A DNA stretch of 64,000 bases from a bacterium (GTDB lineage Bacteria; Hinthialibacterota; Hinthialibacteria; OLB16): contig JAJVIK010000011.1 of NCBI GenBank assembly GCA_022072055.1, forward strand, positions 246,597 through 310,596. Direction: 5' to 3'. Under the pieces are notes generated by a model. The model saw only the letters and a program-made list of their open reading frames with translations. It was not told the origin of the DNA and made no database searches. A program made the translations under genes and the position numbers. The stretch's first letter is position 1, and every line of letters starts with the position of its first letter. This document shows positions 34,141-43,339 of the stretch, one piece after another.

Positions 34141-36678
34141 ATGATCCCGTTCCGATTTCGCCACCCCTTCCTCTGGATCGGTCTTCTCGTGGTCTCCCTA
34201 CCCCTCCCCGCGGCTCCACCCAGCAATGACCGCTGCAACAACGCGGCCGTCCTTTTCTTGGATTCGCTTCCGCTTCAGGAAGTCGGCTCGACCCTTGAGG
34301 CCGGCGACCACGGTCGCAGCGTGGGATGCCCGGCTCAGGCCGGTGGGAAGGACGTGGTCTACCAATTCAGTTTGACTCAGACGACCAGCCTTTCGATTTC
34401 CACGGACGGCTCCGTGTTCGACACGGTTCTTTCTGTCTGGAGCGCCTGCTCGAATGGAAACCTGTCTGGAGAGGTGGGCTGCAACGACGATTTCGACGGC
34501 ATTTCATCTCGTGTGGATCTGTATCAAGCTCCCCCTGGAACATACTACATTCTCCTGGATGGGTTTGATGGCAGCCAGTCGGGGACCTTTGTGCTGACTC
34601 TCAGCCCCCCTTCCCCGCCCCCGAATGACGCCTGCTCCGGAGCACAGCCGATTCTGCTCAATTCCACGGTTTACGGGACCACGCTCGGAGCGGATAACTC
34701 GCAGCAGCAATTCTGCGGCGCCAAGCTGACCAACGGGCCGGAGGTCTTTTACACCTTCACCAGCCCGGATGGCGCCGATGTCCGGGTGGACACGCTCGGA
34801 AGCGATCTGGACACGGTCATCACCTTCCGCCAGGTCAGCTGTGTCGGTTCGGTGCTGGCCTGCAATGATGACTTCGGAGGGACCAAGCAATCACAGATCA
34901 CCATCGGGGGCCTCCTTCCGGATTTCACGTATTACATTCAGGTGGACAGTGACGAAAGCGAGGCGGGAACCTTCCGTCTCAATTTGAACGAAGTCCAGCC
35001 GCCCCCCGCCAATGACAGTTGCGCGGCCGCGCAACTCGCGGCGGCGCCGTCCGAGCAGTTCGGCTCGACCCTGTTCGCCGAGAACGATTCCTCCTCACCC
35101 ACCCATGGGGGCGCAGGCCCGGATGTGGTATTCCGGATCACCCTGGCGCAAACCACCCATCTGGTGCTGGATACTTTGGGCAGCGAATTCGACACGGTCC
35201 TGTACATTCGCTCCGGCTCATGCTCCGGCGCGGAGATCGGGGGAAATGACGACGCGCTCGGTCGGAGGACTTCGCGGGTGGTTCTGTCCTCCCTGTCCGC
35301 CGGGGACTACTTTGTATTTGTGGATGGAAAAAGCGTGGCCGAGAGGGGAAACTTCCGCCTTTCAATCGGGGTGGGAACCCCGCCGCCGAACGACAGTTGC
35401 GAAAGCGCCACCCAGATTCAGGTCCCCTCCGTTCAGACCGGCTCGATTCGGTTCGCGCAAGACAACACCAATGTTTTCGAGAGCGGATGCGAGAGTACAG
35501 GTCTCGATGTTGTCTTTCGCTTCACCCTGGATTCCCCGCGCCAACTCCTGTTCAGCACTCTCGGGAGCGAGTACGACACGGTCCTATACCTCCTCCCGGA
35601 CGATTGCGGCTCGGGGGAGGTCCTGGCCTGTAATGATGACGGAGCGGGGGCTTTTGGGGTGGCCTCGTTCATCGATGATTTCCGAACCAACCCCCTGCCT
35701 CAGGGGAGCTACCGTCTCTTTCTCGATTCCAATGAGGTCTCGGACGGGAATTACACGCTTCAGGTCCTTGACCTTTCCACGCCGACCCCGGTCCCTTCAC
35801 GCACCCCGACCCCATCGACCAGCGCGACCCCGACCCGGTCCTCGACTCGGACTAGAACCAACAGCGCGACTGTCACGGAGACGGGAACCCTGAGTCACAC
35901 AGCCACGGTGACCTCCACACCCACGTCGACCCCAACCCTGGGCATGACGCCAACCCCCTCAAGAACTCAATCCGCCACCCAGACGAGAACTCCGACCTTT
36001 AGCCGGACCTCGACCCCCACCGCCTCGCCCCAGCCCACCGTGACGGAGACCACTTCTGTAACGGCCACTCCCTCCGCCACCTCCAACGGCTCGCGCACAC
36101 ACACCCCTTCGGCGAGCCTCACTCGCACGCGGACCTTCACCCCCACATCCAGTTTCACGGGGAACCCCACGGCCACGGTCACTCAAACCCAATCGGCCAC
36201 CTCGGAGCCATCGGCCACTTCCACTCCCACTCCCTCCTCGGAAAATTCGCCCACCGTGACTTTCACCCAGTCCGCCACGGGAGAACCGACCTTCACGCCC
36301 ACCTCTGAGGAAACCGTGACTGTGACCCCCGACCTTTCGGAAAGCCCCACGCACACTGCTTCGACGACCGAGAGCGAGACACGGGCGGTAACCGAAACTC
36401 CGACCGAGACCCCCCCGGTTTCTCCAACGGAAACAACTCAACCCACCGAGACATCCGTTTTCCCAAGTGAAACGTCGACCGCGACTGGACCTCCCTCCCC
36501 GGACCTCAACGGCGATCACAGGGTTGGACCGGCGGACCTTCTCCTCTTCCTGGCCGAGTGGAAAGCTCCCGCGGGAGGCCAAACGAGTCGCGCGGACTTC
36601 AACGAAGATGGCGCGGTGGACGAGGCCGACCTCCAGGTTCTCGCGCTTGCCTGGCAGCGCGTTCAACAATCCCGCTGA
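34141..36678 (+). CDS. Secreted four-repeat protein with Thr-rich stalk and C-terminal dockerin
   Basis: 845 residues from ATG 34141 (MIPFRFRHPFLW, signal peptide to about residue 24); ATG 34120 is also possible. Four tandem repeats of about 130 residues each start with a PP-N-D-x-C motif (PPSNDRCNNA, PPPNDACSGA, PPANDSCAAA, PPPNDSCESA) and share DTV and NDD motifs like pre-peptidase C-terminal or PKD-type beta-sandwich domains. A low-complexity stalk of about 240 residues rich in Thr, Pro and Ser follows, then an approximate dockerin (DLNGDHRVGPADLL and DFNEDGAVDEADLQ). Likely a cell-surface or extracellular structure protein. Confidence 0.82.
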   Translation: MIPFRFRHPFLWIGLLVVSLPLPAAPPSNDRCNNAAVLFLDSLPLQEVGSTLEAGDHGRSVGCPAQAGGKDVVYQFSLTQTTSLSISTDGSVFDTVLSVWSACSNGNLSGEVGCNDDFDGISSRVDLYQAPPGTYYILLDGFDGSQSGTFVLTLSPPSPPPNDACSGAQPILLNSTVYGTTLGADNSQQQFCGAKLTNGPEVFYTFTSPDGADVRVDTLGSDLDTVITFRQVSCVGSVLACNDDFGGTKQSQITIGGLLPDFTYYIQVDSDESEAGTFRLNLNEVQPPPANDSCAAAQLAAAPSEQFGSTLFAENDSSSPTHGGAGPDVVFRITLAQTTHLVLDTLGSEFDTVLYIRSGSCSGAEIGGNDDALGRRTSRVVLSSLSAGDYFVFVDGKSVAERGNFRLSIGVGTPPPNDSCESATQIQVPSVQTGSIRFAQDNTNVFESGCESTGLDVVFRFTLDSPRQLLFSTLGSEYDTVLYLLPDDCGSGEVLACNDDGAGAFGVASFIDDFRTNPLPQGSYRLFLDSNEVSDGNYTLQVLDLSTPTPVPSRTPTPSTSATPTRSSTRTRTNSATVTETGTLSHTATVTSTPTSTPTLGMTPTPSRTQSATQTRTPTFSRTSTPTASPQPTVTETTSVTATPSATSNGSRTHTPSASLTRTRTFTPTSSFTGNPTATVTQTQSATSEPSATSTPTPSSENSPTVTFTQSATGEPTFTPTSEETVTVTPDLSESPTHTASTTESETRAVTETPTETPPVSPTETTQPTETSVFPSETSTATGPPSPDLNGDHRVGPADLLLFLAEWKAPAGGQTSRADFNEDGAVDEADLQVLALAWQRVQQSR

Positions 36679-36803
36679 GGCCGGCCGTCGCGCGGCCAGC
36701 CTCCATATCAGTCGGATATCCCAATCGCCCTTTACGATATGGACCTCGCCCCCGTTGGCGAGCCGGAACCGGCAAATCCAGCCGAATCATTCGTCATGAT
36801 GAG

Positions 36804-36820
36804 TTGGCACGCGCAGTGCG
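36804..36820 (+). promoter_or_regulatory. Putative sigma-54 promoter for the Tyr/His-rich gene
   Basis: TTGGCACG-CGCA-GTGCG: the -24 element TTGGCACG is perfect and the -12 element keeps TGC; GG and GC are separated by exactly 10 bases. It lies 130 bases before the start at 36950. A sigma-54 promoter needs an activator, which is not identified here. Confidence 0.5.
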
Positions 36821-36949
36821 TATCCGGTCGGCATCGGTCGAATAGAGAGCCAAGAAGCCTCAGACAATGAATCGACCGCCGCTGAAGTCTCGAACGACGC
36901 CAACGGGAAAGAGAAACAGATCCAATCGCGATCAAGGAGGAATAAAATC

Positions 36950-37240
36950 ATGCGAATCTCCACCCTTCAGAAAATTGCCGGTCTTTCGATCATCGCCCTG
37001 GTTGCCATCGCCCTCGTGGTCCCCACCCCGGTTCAGGCCGCAAGTTGGTCCCTGAGCGTGGGTTCCGGCCCCGTGGTGGTCGGTTACGGTCACGGGCTTC
37101 GCCGGTACTATCATGCCCCGGTGATTGTCCCGCCGGTCACCCCCTACCGCAGCTTGGTTTGGCACGGCGACCACTATGATGTGATTCACCGCGCTCCGGT
37201 TGTGTACCCCTACCCCGTTTATGGCCCGCTGTATTGGTAA
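36950..37240 (+). CDS. Small secreted Tyr/Pro/His-rich protein
   Basis: 96 residues with a clear signal peptide (cleavage near VQA, residue 30). The mature part is Gly, Tyr, His and Pro rich, with GYGHGLRRYYHAP and VYPYPVYGPLYW. AAGGAGG at 36934-36940 is a strong ribosome site, 9 bases before ATG. A perfect terminator follows, so it is probably a one-gene unit. It is a paralog of the next gene, sharing the signal peptide style and the ending YPYPVYGP. Function unknown. Confidence 0.72.
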   Translation: MRISTLQKIAGLSIIALVAIALVVPTPVQAASWSLSVGSGPVVVGYGHGLRRYYHAPVIVPPVTPYRSLVWHGDHYDVIHRAPVVYPYPVYGPLYW

Positions 37241-37272
37241 TCCCGAACGGGTCCATCCGAAACGAGTTCAGG

Positions 37273-37308
37273 ACGCCCCCCGAGGAAACTTGGGGGGCGT
37301 TTTCGTTT
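37273..37308 (+). terminator. Rho-independent terminator
   Basis: Stem ACGCCCCCC/GGGGGGCGT (37273-37281 and 37292-37300), extended by three more pairs closing a GAAA tetraloop, followed by TTTCGTTT. Perfect 9-base core. Confidence 0.9.
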
Positions 37309-37422
37309 GATGCTGGGCTTCCTGAAAACCCGGCTTGGATTGAATAAACAGACTGGGTGCTGAGTCCTATCCATTACGAAAAGGATGGCCAATCCCAATT
37401 TGACTCAAAGGAGGGAAAACTC

Positions 37423-37728
37423 ATGAAAGTCGTTCCGAAACTGGCTCTCGTTGGATTCCTGGTGACCGCTCTGGTGGCGGTATGGACGCTGGCGGCCCCA
37501 CAGCCCGCCCAGGCTGGCGACTGGTCCTTCAGCATTGGGCCGGGGTACATCGGGGTCGGGCACGGGCATGGGCATCATGGGCACGGGTACTATGGCCACG
37601 TCGGGTACCACGGATACTACGGTCGCCCGTATGCCTACCGGCACCGGGCTTACTCGTACGGTTACCGTCCATATCCGGTCTACCCATATCCGGTGTACGG
37701 CCCGTACTACGGTCCGGTCTGCTGGTAA
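37423..37728 (+). CDS. Small secreted His/Tyr/Gly-rich protein
   Basis: 101 residues from ATG 37423 with AAAGGAGG ideally spaced upstream. Signal peptide ends near AQA (residue 31). The mature chain is nearly all Gly, His, Tyr, Pro and Arg, e.g. GHGHGHHGHGYYGHVGYHGY and YPVYPYPVYGPYYGP, which could bind metal ions or form a low-complexity matrix. Paralog of the gene at 36950. A weak hairpin (37753-37778) follows. Function unknown. Confidence 0.72.
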   Translation: MKVVPKLALVGFLVTALVAVWTLAAPQPAQAGDWSFSIGPGYIGVGHGHGHHGHGYYGHVGYHGYYGRPYAYRHRAYSYGYRPYPVYPYPVYGPYYGPVCW

Positions 37729-37752
37729 GCGCGCAAGCGAGTTCGCCGCGTG

Positions 37753-37778
37753 AACCTCCCGGGGGAGCCTGGGAGGTT
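37753..37778 (+). terminator. Possible terminator hairpin
   Basis: AACCTCCC/GGGAGGTT, an 8-base perfect stem with a 10-base loop (37753-37760 and 37771-37778). Only TTT follows, so it is a weak candidate, possibly serving both convergent genes. Confidence 0.45.
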
Positions 37779-37791
37779 TGCGCGGCCTGAG

Positions 37792-38799
37792 TTATTCCCC
37801 CAGGTGAATGCTCAGAAAACTCAGAACCCTGTCAAACACCACCCGGACCTCCGGGTTCCCCTTTAAACCCCCATTGGCATGGTCAAAAACATGCGGCCCT
37901 TTGGGGATGGTCACAAGCTCATGGGGCACGCCGTGCCGGGCGAGTTCCTCGGCCATCAAGACGGACTCCTGATAGGGCACATCCGTGTCCGCATCTCCAT
38001 GCAAAAGGAGCGTCGGCGGATACTCCGGCGTCACGTTGCGGAGGGGGCAATAGGGAACAAAAAAGGAAGGATCGGAAACCGGATCGTGGCCGGAAACCTC
38101 CCGAGGCCACAGCCCGTTCTGCCGACAATAAAGATAGAACTTGAAGCGCTCCGGGCCGAGTCCTTCTCCGGCGGTTTCCGTGGAACCGACTCCAGCCAGC
38201 GCCTCTTCCCTGCTCACCGCGGGGCGACTGCTGTAGTACGGGTCCGGTTTGGAGTACCAATCTCCCACGATGTCCCCATAGCCATAGAAGGAGACCAAGG
38301 CCTTCGGCCTCGGCTTGACTCGAAAGCCCGCCATCAAGGTGAGATATCCACCGGCGGAGTGCCCGATCACCGCCAACCGGTCCGGGTCGATTGGGTAAAC
38401 CTTCGGCGCCTCCTCCCGGATCCAGGCGAAGGCATCCTCCAGGTCCGCGATGATCTCCGGGAGCTTGGTTTCCGGCGCCAACCGATAGTCAATGGAAACC
38501 ACCGCATATCCGGCCTTCCGGTAGAGCGCGAGCTGGTCCTTGGAGAGATTGTTTCGGTTCCCGCCCATGAGCGCGCCGCCATGAATCCAGACAAGGACCG
38601 GCTGCCGCGCCTCTCCGGTGGCCGCGTGGATGTCGGCCTTGATCTCCAGGTCCCCTGCCCGTTTGAAAGTCATGGTCCGCATGGAAGCATCCGGGGAGGT
38701 TGAATCAGCAAATACGGGAAGCGTCGCCCATGTCAGGAGGGTGGAGGCCAAGACCGGTCCGAACCCCCTCAATCTTCTCCGCGGTTGACTCGGTGCCAT
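37792..38799 (-). CDS. Secreted alpha/beta hydrolase (esterase/lipase family)
   Basis: 335 residues with a signal peptide to about residue 31. The oxyanion motif HGG is at 73-75 (VWIHGGALMGG) and the nucleophile Ser148 in GHSAGG; the acid (HGDADTDVPY) and His (GPHVFDHANGG) regions are intact. The family includes carboxylesterases and acetyl-xylan-type deacetylases. Its 5' end overlaps the carB gene by 31 bases on the same strand, so the two are coupled. Confidence 0.85.
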   Translation of the reverse strand: MAPSQPRRRLRGFGPVLASTLLTWATLPVFADSTSPDASMRTMTFKRAGDLEIKADIHAATGEARQPVLVWIHGGALMGGNRNNLSKDQLALYRKAGYAVVSIDYRLAPETKLPEIIADLEDAFAWIREEAPKVYPIDPDRLAVIGHSAGGYLTLMAGFRVKPRPKALVSFYGYGDIVGDWYSKPDPYYSSRPAVSREEALAGVGSTETAGEGLGPERFKFYLYCRQNGLWPREVSGHDPVSDPSFFVPYCPLRNVTPEYPPTLLLHGDADTDVPYQESVLMAEELARHGVPHELVTIPKGPHVFDHANGGLKGNPEVRVVFDRVLSFLSIHLGE

Positions 38800-40655
38800 T
38801 CCTGGAGCGACCGGACCTCTTTTGAATGATCCGAATTGAGGTGACGAATGGCCTCCACCATGACCTTGGCGGCGGGCATGGTGGTGGCGTAGGGAACCCC
38901 GGCCTCGATCACCGCTCTGCGGATGGAACGCTCATCCCCCTTTGAGGCCGCTCCCAAGGGAGTGTTGATGACCAGATGAATCTCGTTGCTCTTGATCCGG
39001 TCCACAATGTTGGGGCGGCCCTCATGGACTTTATAGATTCGCTCACTCTCAATTCCATTCTCAGCCAGAGTCTCCGAGGTCCCCTCCGTGGCGACCAAGT
39101 CAAAGCGCATCTTCCGAAGCTCCTTGGCGATGGGAACCAGGGCGGATTTGTGCCGGTTATTGACCGACAGAAACGCGCGCTTGGTTTCGCCCTCGGCTGG
39201 AGGAGAGGGCAACCCGGATCCGGAGGCCGCCTGGGCCTTCCCGAAGGCCACCGCGAAGCTATCGGAAATCCCCATCACCTCTCCGGTGGAGCGCATCTCC
39301 GGTCCGAGCAACGGATCGACATCCCGGAACTTCACGAACGGGAGCACCGCCTCCTTGACCGAGAAGAACTTCACCCCGGGCTCCTCGACAAGCCCCAGTT
39401 CTTCCAGGCTCTTCCCGACCATCACGAGTGCTGCGAGGCGCGCCAATGGAACCCCGGTGGCCTTGCTGACAAACGGCACCGTGCGTGAGGCGCGTGGATT
39501 GACCTCGAGGACATACACGCGGCCATCCGGCTCCTCCGGGCAGTGTTGGACCGCGTATTGAACATTCATCAACCCCTTGACCCCGAGGGCGAGCGCGATT
39601 CTCTTCGTGTGATCGCGGATTTCCGCCAGAACTCGATCAGACAAGGTGCGGGGAGGCAGAACACAGGCGCTATCCCCGGAGTGGATGCCCGCCTGCTCGA
39701 TGTGTTCCATGATCCCGCCGATTACGGCGCGCTCGCCGTCACAGATCGCGTCCACATCCACCTCGATGGCGTCATCCAGGAACCGATCGATGAGGATCGG
39801 ACGCTCCGGCGAGGCCTCCACGGCGCGGGCCACGTACTGCCGCAGGGAATCCTCGTCGTACACAATCTCCATCGCGCGCCCGCCGAGCACGAAACTCGGT
39901 CGGACCAGGACCGGGAAGCCGATCCGGCGCGCCACCTCCACCGCCTCCTCAAAATCGGTGGCGGTTCCGCCATCGGGCTGACGGATGCCCATCTCATTCA
40001 GGAAGTGTCCAAAGAATTTCCGGTCCTCGGTGCAGTCGATGGATTTCGGGCTGGTTCCGAGAATGGGCACGCCGGCGGCTTCGAGCTTGAGAGCGAGGTT
40101 CAGGGGGGTCTGTCCGCCGAATTGGACGATCACTCCGATTGGGTCCTCGACCTCGACCACGTTCAGGATGTTCTCGAAGGTGAGCGGCTCGAAGTAGAGG
40201 CGAGTGGAGGTGTCGTAGTCGGTGGAGACGGTTTCCGGGTTGGAGTTCACCATCACCGTGTCATACCCGGCATCCCTGAGCGCGAAGGCGGCATGGCAGC
40301 AGCAATAGTCGAATTCGATCCCTTGCCCGATGCGGTTGGCTCCGCCTCCCAGGATGATCACCGTGGGACGTCCGCTTTTGCGTATCTCACTCTCCGAGAA
40401 GGGGGAAAAGCTCCCTTCCGGACCCCGGACACGGCTGGGGGTTTCGTAAGTCGAGTAGTAGTACGGGGTGTAGGCTTCGAATTCCGCCGCGCAGGTGTCC
40501 ACCAGTTTGAAGACCGGCCAAACTCCCGCTCGGCGACGGAGCTCGCGGACCTCCAACTCGGTCAGGTTCCAGCGGCGGGCGATTTGAACATCGGAAAAAC
40601 CGTACTGTTTCGCATTCCAAAGAAGGGCTATGTTTTCAGGAGAAAGTTCGATCAT
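38769..40655 (-). CDS. carB: Carbamoyl-phosphate synthase large subunit, C-terminal half (split form)
   Basis: 628 residues from ATG 40655. It matches the second half of CarB: end of the oligomerisation domain (GFSDVQIARRWNLTELEVRE), second ATP-grasp domain (GQGIEFDYCCCHAAFALRD, RPSFVLGGRAMEIVYDEDSL, GIMEHIEQAGIHSGDSAC) and the C-terminal allosteric MGS domain. The whole N-terminal half (about 440 residues, first ATP-grasp) is absent and not adjacent. Split large subunits of this kind are known in Aquifex and Methanocaldococcus, so a carB1 elsewhere is likely. Motifs are intact, which argues against a pseudogene. Confidence 0.9.
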   Translation of the reverse strand: MIELSPENIALLWNAKQYGFSDVQIARRWNLTELEVRELRRRAGVWPVFKLVDTCAAEFEAYTPYYYSTYETPSRVRGPEGSFSPFSESEIRKSGRPTVIILGGGANRIGQGIEFDYCCCHAAFALRDAGYDTVMVNSNPETVSTDYDTSTRLYFEPLTFENILNVVEVEDPIGVIVQFGGQTPLNLALKLEAAGVPILGTSPKSIDCTEDRKFFGHFLNEMGIRQPDGGTATDFEEAVEVARRIGFPVLVRPSFVLGGRAMEIVYDEDSLRQYVARAVEASPERPILIDRFLDDAIEVDVDAICDGERAVIGGIMEHIEQAGIHSGDSACVLPPRTLSDRVLAEIRDHTKRIALALGVKGLMNVQYAVQHCPEEPDGRVYVLEVNPRASRTVPFVSKATGVPLARLAALVMVGKSLEELGLVEEPGVKFFSVKEAVLPFVKFRDVDPLLGPEMRSTGEVMGISDSFAVAFGKAQAASGSGLPSPPAEGETKRAFLSVNNRHKSALVPIAKELRKMRFDLVATEGTSETLAENGIESERIYKVHEGRPNIVDRIKSNEIHLVINTPLGAASKGDERSIRRAVIEAGVPYATTMPAAKVMVEAIRHLNSDHSKEVRSLQEWHRVNRGED

Positions 40656-40766
40656 AATTTGAGTCGGCAACGTAGGCTAAGGAGCGGTCCGCCCTTTGTC
40701 AACCAAAGCGGATAACCGCTGGGCAACCGCTTCGCCAGGGTCTGTCCAGGATGTGGGGAGTCACCC

Positions 40767-42581
40767 GTGACCGGAAATCTGAGTCCTCTTAGACTATCTG
40801 GGGTCGCCCGTCTCACGACCCTTCTCCTCCTTTGTTGGCTGTGCCCTTCCACCCCCGCGCCGGCCCATCCGCTGGACAGTTTCGCGATTGATCAGTATGT
40901 GGATATTCGTTTCTCCAAAGAGCGGATCGACCTGCTTCACCGGATCGAGTTCTCCGATATCCCCACGGCTGCCGAGCTTCCGCATGTGGACAAGAACGCC
41001 GACCTGTTGTTGTCCTCCGATGAGAGCGAGCCGTACCTCAAGCGGCTGGTCCAGGAACTGTTGGAGGAGTTGGCTCTCACCATCGACGAGGCGGGTCTCC
41101 CACTCACCTACGAGAATGGGAAGTTGTCGCTTGTCACCTCCCCCTCGCCGAGGCTTGTGGGGGTTTCCTCCTATTTCGCAGCCATGCCGGATATGGGACG
41201 GCGGGGACTCGATTTTCAGTTCTTCCTGAAACACAGGCCCACACTCCAAGGGGACCGTCAGATCCGACTGATCTGCCGAGGCAAGTTTGCTCTTGATGCC
41301 GTGTGGAGCTCGCAGCCGGATCAGCCGGTCGGCATGGCCCCCCCCTACATCGGCTCAGCCACGGCTCTGGTGTATGGGCATGTCACCCGCTGGAAACTGC
41401 TGCCCTCCGAGGTTGAGCAAAGCCCGTTCGTGCCGGAGATATCTCCGGGCACGGCCACTTTGGTCGTGCGTCCGGAGAATCCGTTCATGGGCTTGAACGA
41501 ACGCGGTTTCGGAGCGGATCTTCCCGATGTGTTCCCCTTGGAGGACACCAGCCTGCCTCCATCCACGACGGCTCAGCGGGCGGCTTCGCCCGCTGGTCGT
41601 TCCGAAAGTGGCAGTGGAACCGCGGCTTCCCTGGAGACCCCGGAGTCCGGCCGTGTCAGCCAGGAGACTTGGGCGGATCGGAGTTTTCGCAACCTCTTCA
41701 CGCGCCGCGACAAGGGCCTCTGGTTCTTGCTCACCGCAAGCCTGCTTTCGCTCCTGTATGGCGCGGCGCACGCCCTCGAACCGGGGCACGGGAAGACCGT
41801 GGTGGGGGCCTATCTGGTGGGAAGTCGCGGCACGGCTTTCCATGCCGTGGTCCTCGCGCTGATCGTGACCTTTACTCACACCTTCTCGGTTTACATCCTC
41901 GGCCTGATCGCGCTCACGAATCTCGAAAGGGTCCGCGGGACATATCTTCCGATTCTCGAGTGCGGCTCATGGGCGCTGATCGCGATCATGGGCTTGTGGC
42001 TCTTCCTAAAGTATTACAAAGAGTACTCGATCGGTCTGCTCGCGGACCCCTTTTACCACTCCCACGGATTTGGGCCGGGGCATTCGCACGCCCCGCATGT
42101 TCACGCCCATGAGCACACGCACCCGCGTTCCCATGTGGAAATGGAGGTCCATGAGCATGATGGACTTCCCCCGCACGCGCATGGTCACCCCCACGTCCAC
42201 GATGAGAGTGCAGGCGGCCTGGAGGAAGCGATCGAACCGCGCCCGGACGATGTCAGTTTCTGGAGCCTGCTCACGCTGGGTGTCACCGGGGGGATTGTCC
42301 CCTGCCCCGGCGCCTTGTTTGTGATGATGATCGCCCTCAACACCGGGGATGCCGCTGTGGGGCTTTACCTGATCACGGTCTTCAGCGTGGGCCTAGCTCT
42401 CACCCTGATGGGGGTGGGGATCGCGATGGTCCACTCGCGCGGACTGGCGGATCGTTTCTCGCCCAATAGCCGGATTGTGCAGCTCCTGCCGGTCCTGACC
42501 AGCGTGCTGATCCTCCTGGTCGGCGCGGGCTTCTTCGTGAACGGATTGATCAAGTACGGTATTGTGCGGATTCAGATCTGA
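40767..42581 (+). CDS. NicO-family Ni/Co exporter with extracytoplasmic domain and His-rich loop
   Basis: 604 residues, GTG start at 40767. A signal peptide is followed by about 270 residues of extracytoplasmic domain (start HPLDSFAIDQYVDIRF). The membrane part has the NicO metal motif HALEPGHGK and VTFTHTFSVYILG. A long cytoplasmic loop near residues 430-475 is packed with His (GHSHAPHVHAHEHTHP and PHAHGHPHVHDE), likely a metal buffer. It should export Ni2+ or Co2+. Divergent from carB. An 11-base bidirectional terminator follows. Confidence 0.88.
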   Translation: MTGNLSPLRLSGVARLTTLLLLCWLCPSTPAPAHPLDSFAIDQYVDIRFSKERIDLLHRIEFSDIPTAAELPHVDKNADLLLSSDESEPYLKRLVQELLEELALTIDEAGLPLTYENGKLSLVTSPSPRLVGVSSYFAAMPDMGRRGLDFQFFLKHRPTLQGDRQIRLICRGKFALDAVWSSQPDQPVGMAPPYIGSATALVYGHVTRWKLLPSEVEQSPFVPEISPGTATLVVRPENPFMGLNERGFGADLPDVFPLEDTSLPPSTTAQRAASPAGRSESGSGTAASLETPESGRVSQETWADRSFRNLFTRRDKGLWFLLTASLLSLLYGAAHALEPGHGKTVVGAYLVGSRGTAFHAVVLALIVTFTHTFSVYILGLIALTNLERVRGTYLPILECGSWALIAIMGLWLFLKYYKEYSIGLLADPFYHSHGFGPGHSHAPHVHAHEHTHPRSHVEMEVHEHDGLPPHAHGHPHVHDESAGGLEEAIEPRPDDVSFWSLLTLGVTGGIVPCPGALFVMMIALNTGDAAVGLYLITVFSVGLALTLMGVGIAMVHSRGLADRFSPNSRIVQLLPVLTSVLILLVGAGFFVNGLIKYGIVRIQI

Positions 42582-42597
42582 CCGCAAAAAGGGACCG

Positions 42598-42630
42598 ACG
42601 GGGGCCGGAAACCCGGCCCCCGTTCCTCTT
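42598..42630. terminator. Bidirectional terminator between convergent genes
   Basis: Perfect 11-base stem ACGGGGGCCGG (42598-42608) and CCGGCCCCCGT (42613-42623) with a 4-base loop, followed by T-rich TCCTCTT. It sits between the NicO gene and the PEP-CTERM gene. Confidence 0.8.
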
Positions 42631-42652
42631 CGGTTGGGACTGACTGTCGATT

Positions 42653-43339
42653 TCAGGCAATCCGGCGACGACGCCCAGCCGCGAGGCTGAGAAGTCCCGC
42701 CGCCAGGAGACCCACCGTGGCAGGCTCAGGAACCACGCCATTGTTCACAAAGCTTTCACTGCCACCGTTCCGAAACCCTTGCACGTGAATCCCAATGCGC
42801 AGATCGCCATCGGCGATGTCCGCGAGAACATCCGCGAAGGTCTTTCCGGAAAGCAGGTTGAACACCACGCCCAGCCACTCACCGGGATTCACGCCGCGCG
42901 CCTGAATCGGGCTATCCGAGTCGGCGGAGAACCCTGTGGTGACTTGGAACCCCACAGCGCTCCCGCCGGGGAGGTTGCTGGGCACCGCGGGCGGAGTGAA
43001 GTCCACCCCGTTGTGCCCGCCAACACCATCATCTCGGTCGATCAGACCAGCCAAGTTCAGGAACGTCTCAGCCGGGTTCCCGTTGTCAAAATAGACATCG
43101 GTGATCGAGCAGGCCGCCAGACCGATATTCAGGAACTTGAACAGCACTTGACCTGGGGCGTAGCTTAACACCTCCACGAAGAGCTGCGCCTCGCCGATAG
43201 CCGCATTCGTCGCGTTGTTGTTCGTTATGTTGTCAAATGTGTAGAGTGTCGCGTTTGCGTGGGGAGCCGCGAAGGCCAGCATCACCACGACTGACAGACC
43301 CAACCACCACCGGAGTCGATTTCCACCTTTCATCTTCAT
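42653..43339 (-). CDS. PEP-CTERM sorting protein
   Basis: 228 residues with signal peptide (cleavage near ANA, residue 30) and a C-terminal PEP-CTERM tag: VPEPATVGLLAAGLL then a membrane stretch and Arg cluster. Such proteins are exported and then processed by an exosortase, usually for a biofilm or exopolysaccharide matrix. The middle is a beta-rich domain of unknown role (about 150 residues). A sigma-54-like site lies 44 bases before the start. No exosortase is in the window. Confidence 0.88.
   Translation of the reverse strand: MKMKGGNRLRWWLGLSVVVMLAFAAPHANATLYTFDNITNNNATNAAIGEAQLFVEVLSYAPGQVLFKFLNIGLAACSITDVYFDNGNPAETFLNLAGLIDRDDGVGGHNGVDFTPPAVPSNLPGGSAVGFQVTTGFSADSDSPIQARGVNPGEWLGVVFNLLSGKTFADVLADIADGDLRIGIHVQGFRNGGSESFVNNGVVPEPATVGLLAAGLLSLAAGRRRRIA

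Noticed and set aside
35780-36500. Repeat array resembling CRISPR or a tandem repeat region
   Set aside because: It is the coding sequence of a Thr/Pro/Ser stalk; no repeat unit of constant length with unique spacers.
38769-40655. carB as a decayed pseudogene
   Set aside because: All second-half motifs are intact and there are no stops; a functional split subunit fits better.
42050-42230. His-codon-rich stretch as a tandem DNA repeat
   Set aside because: It encodes the His-rich cytoplasmic loop of the NicO exporter, in frame and irregular.
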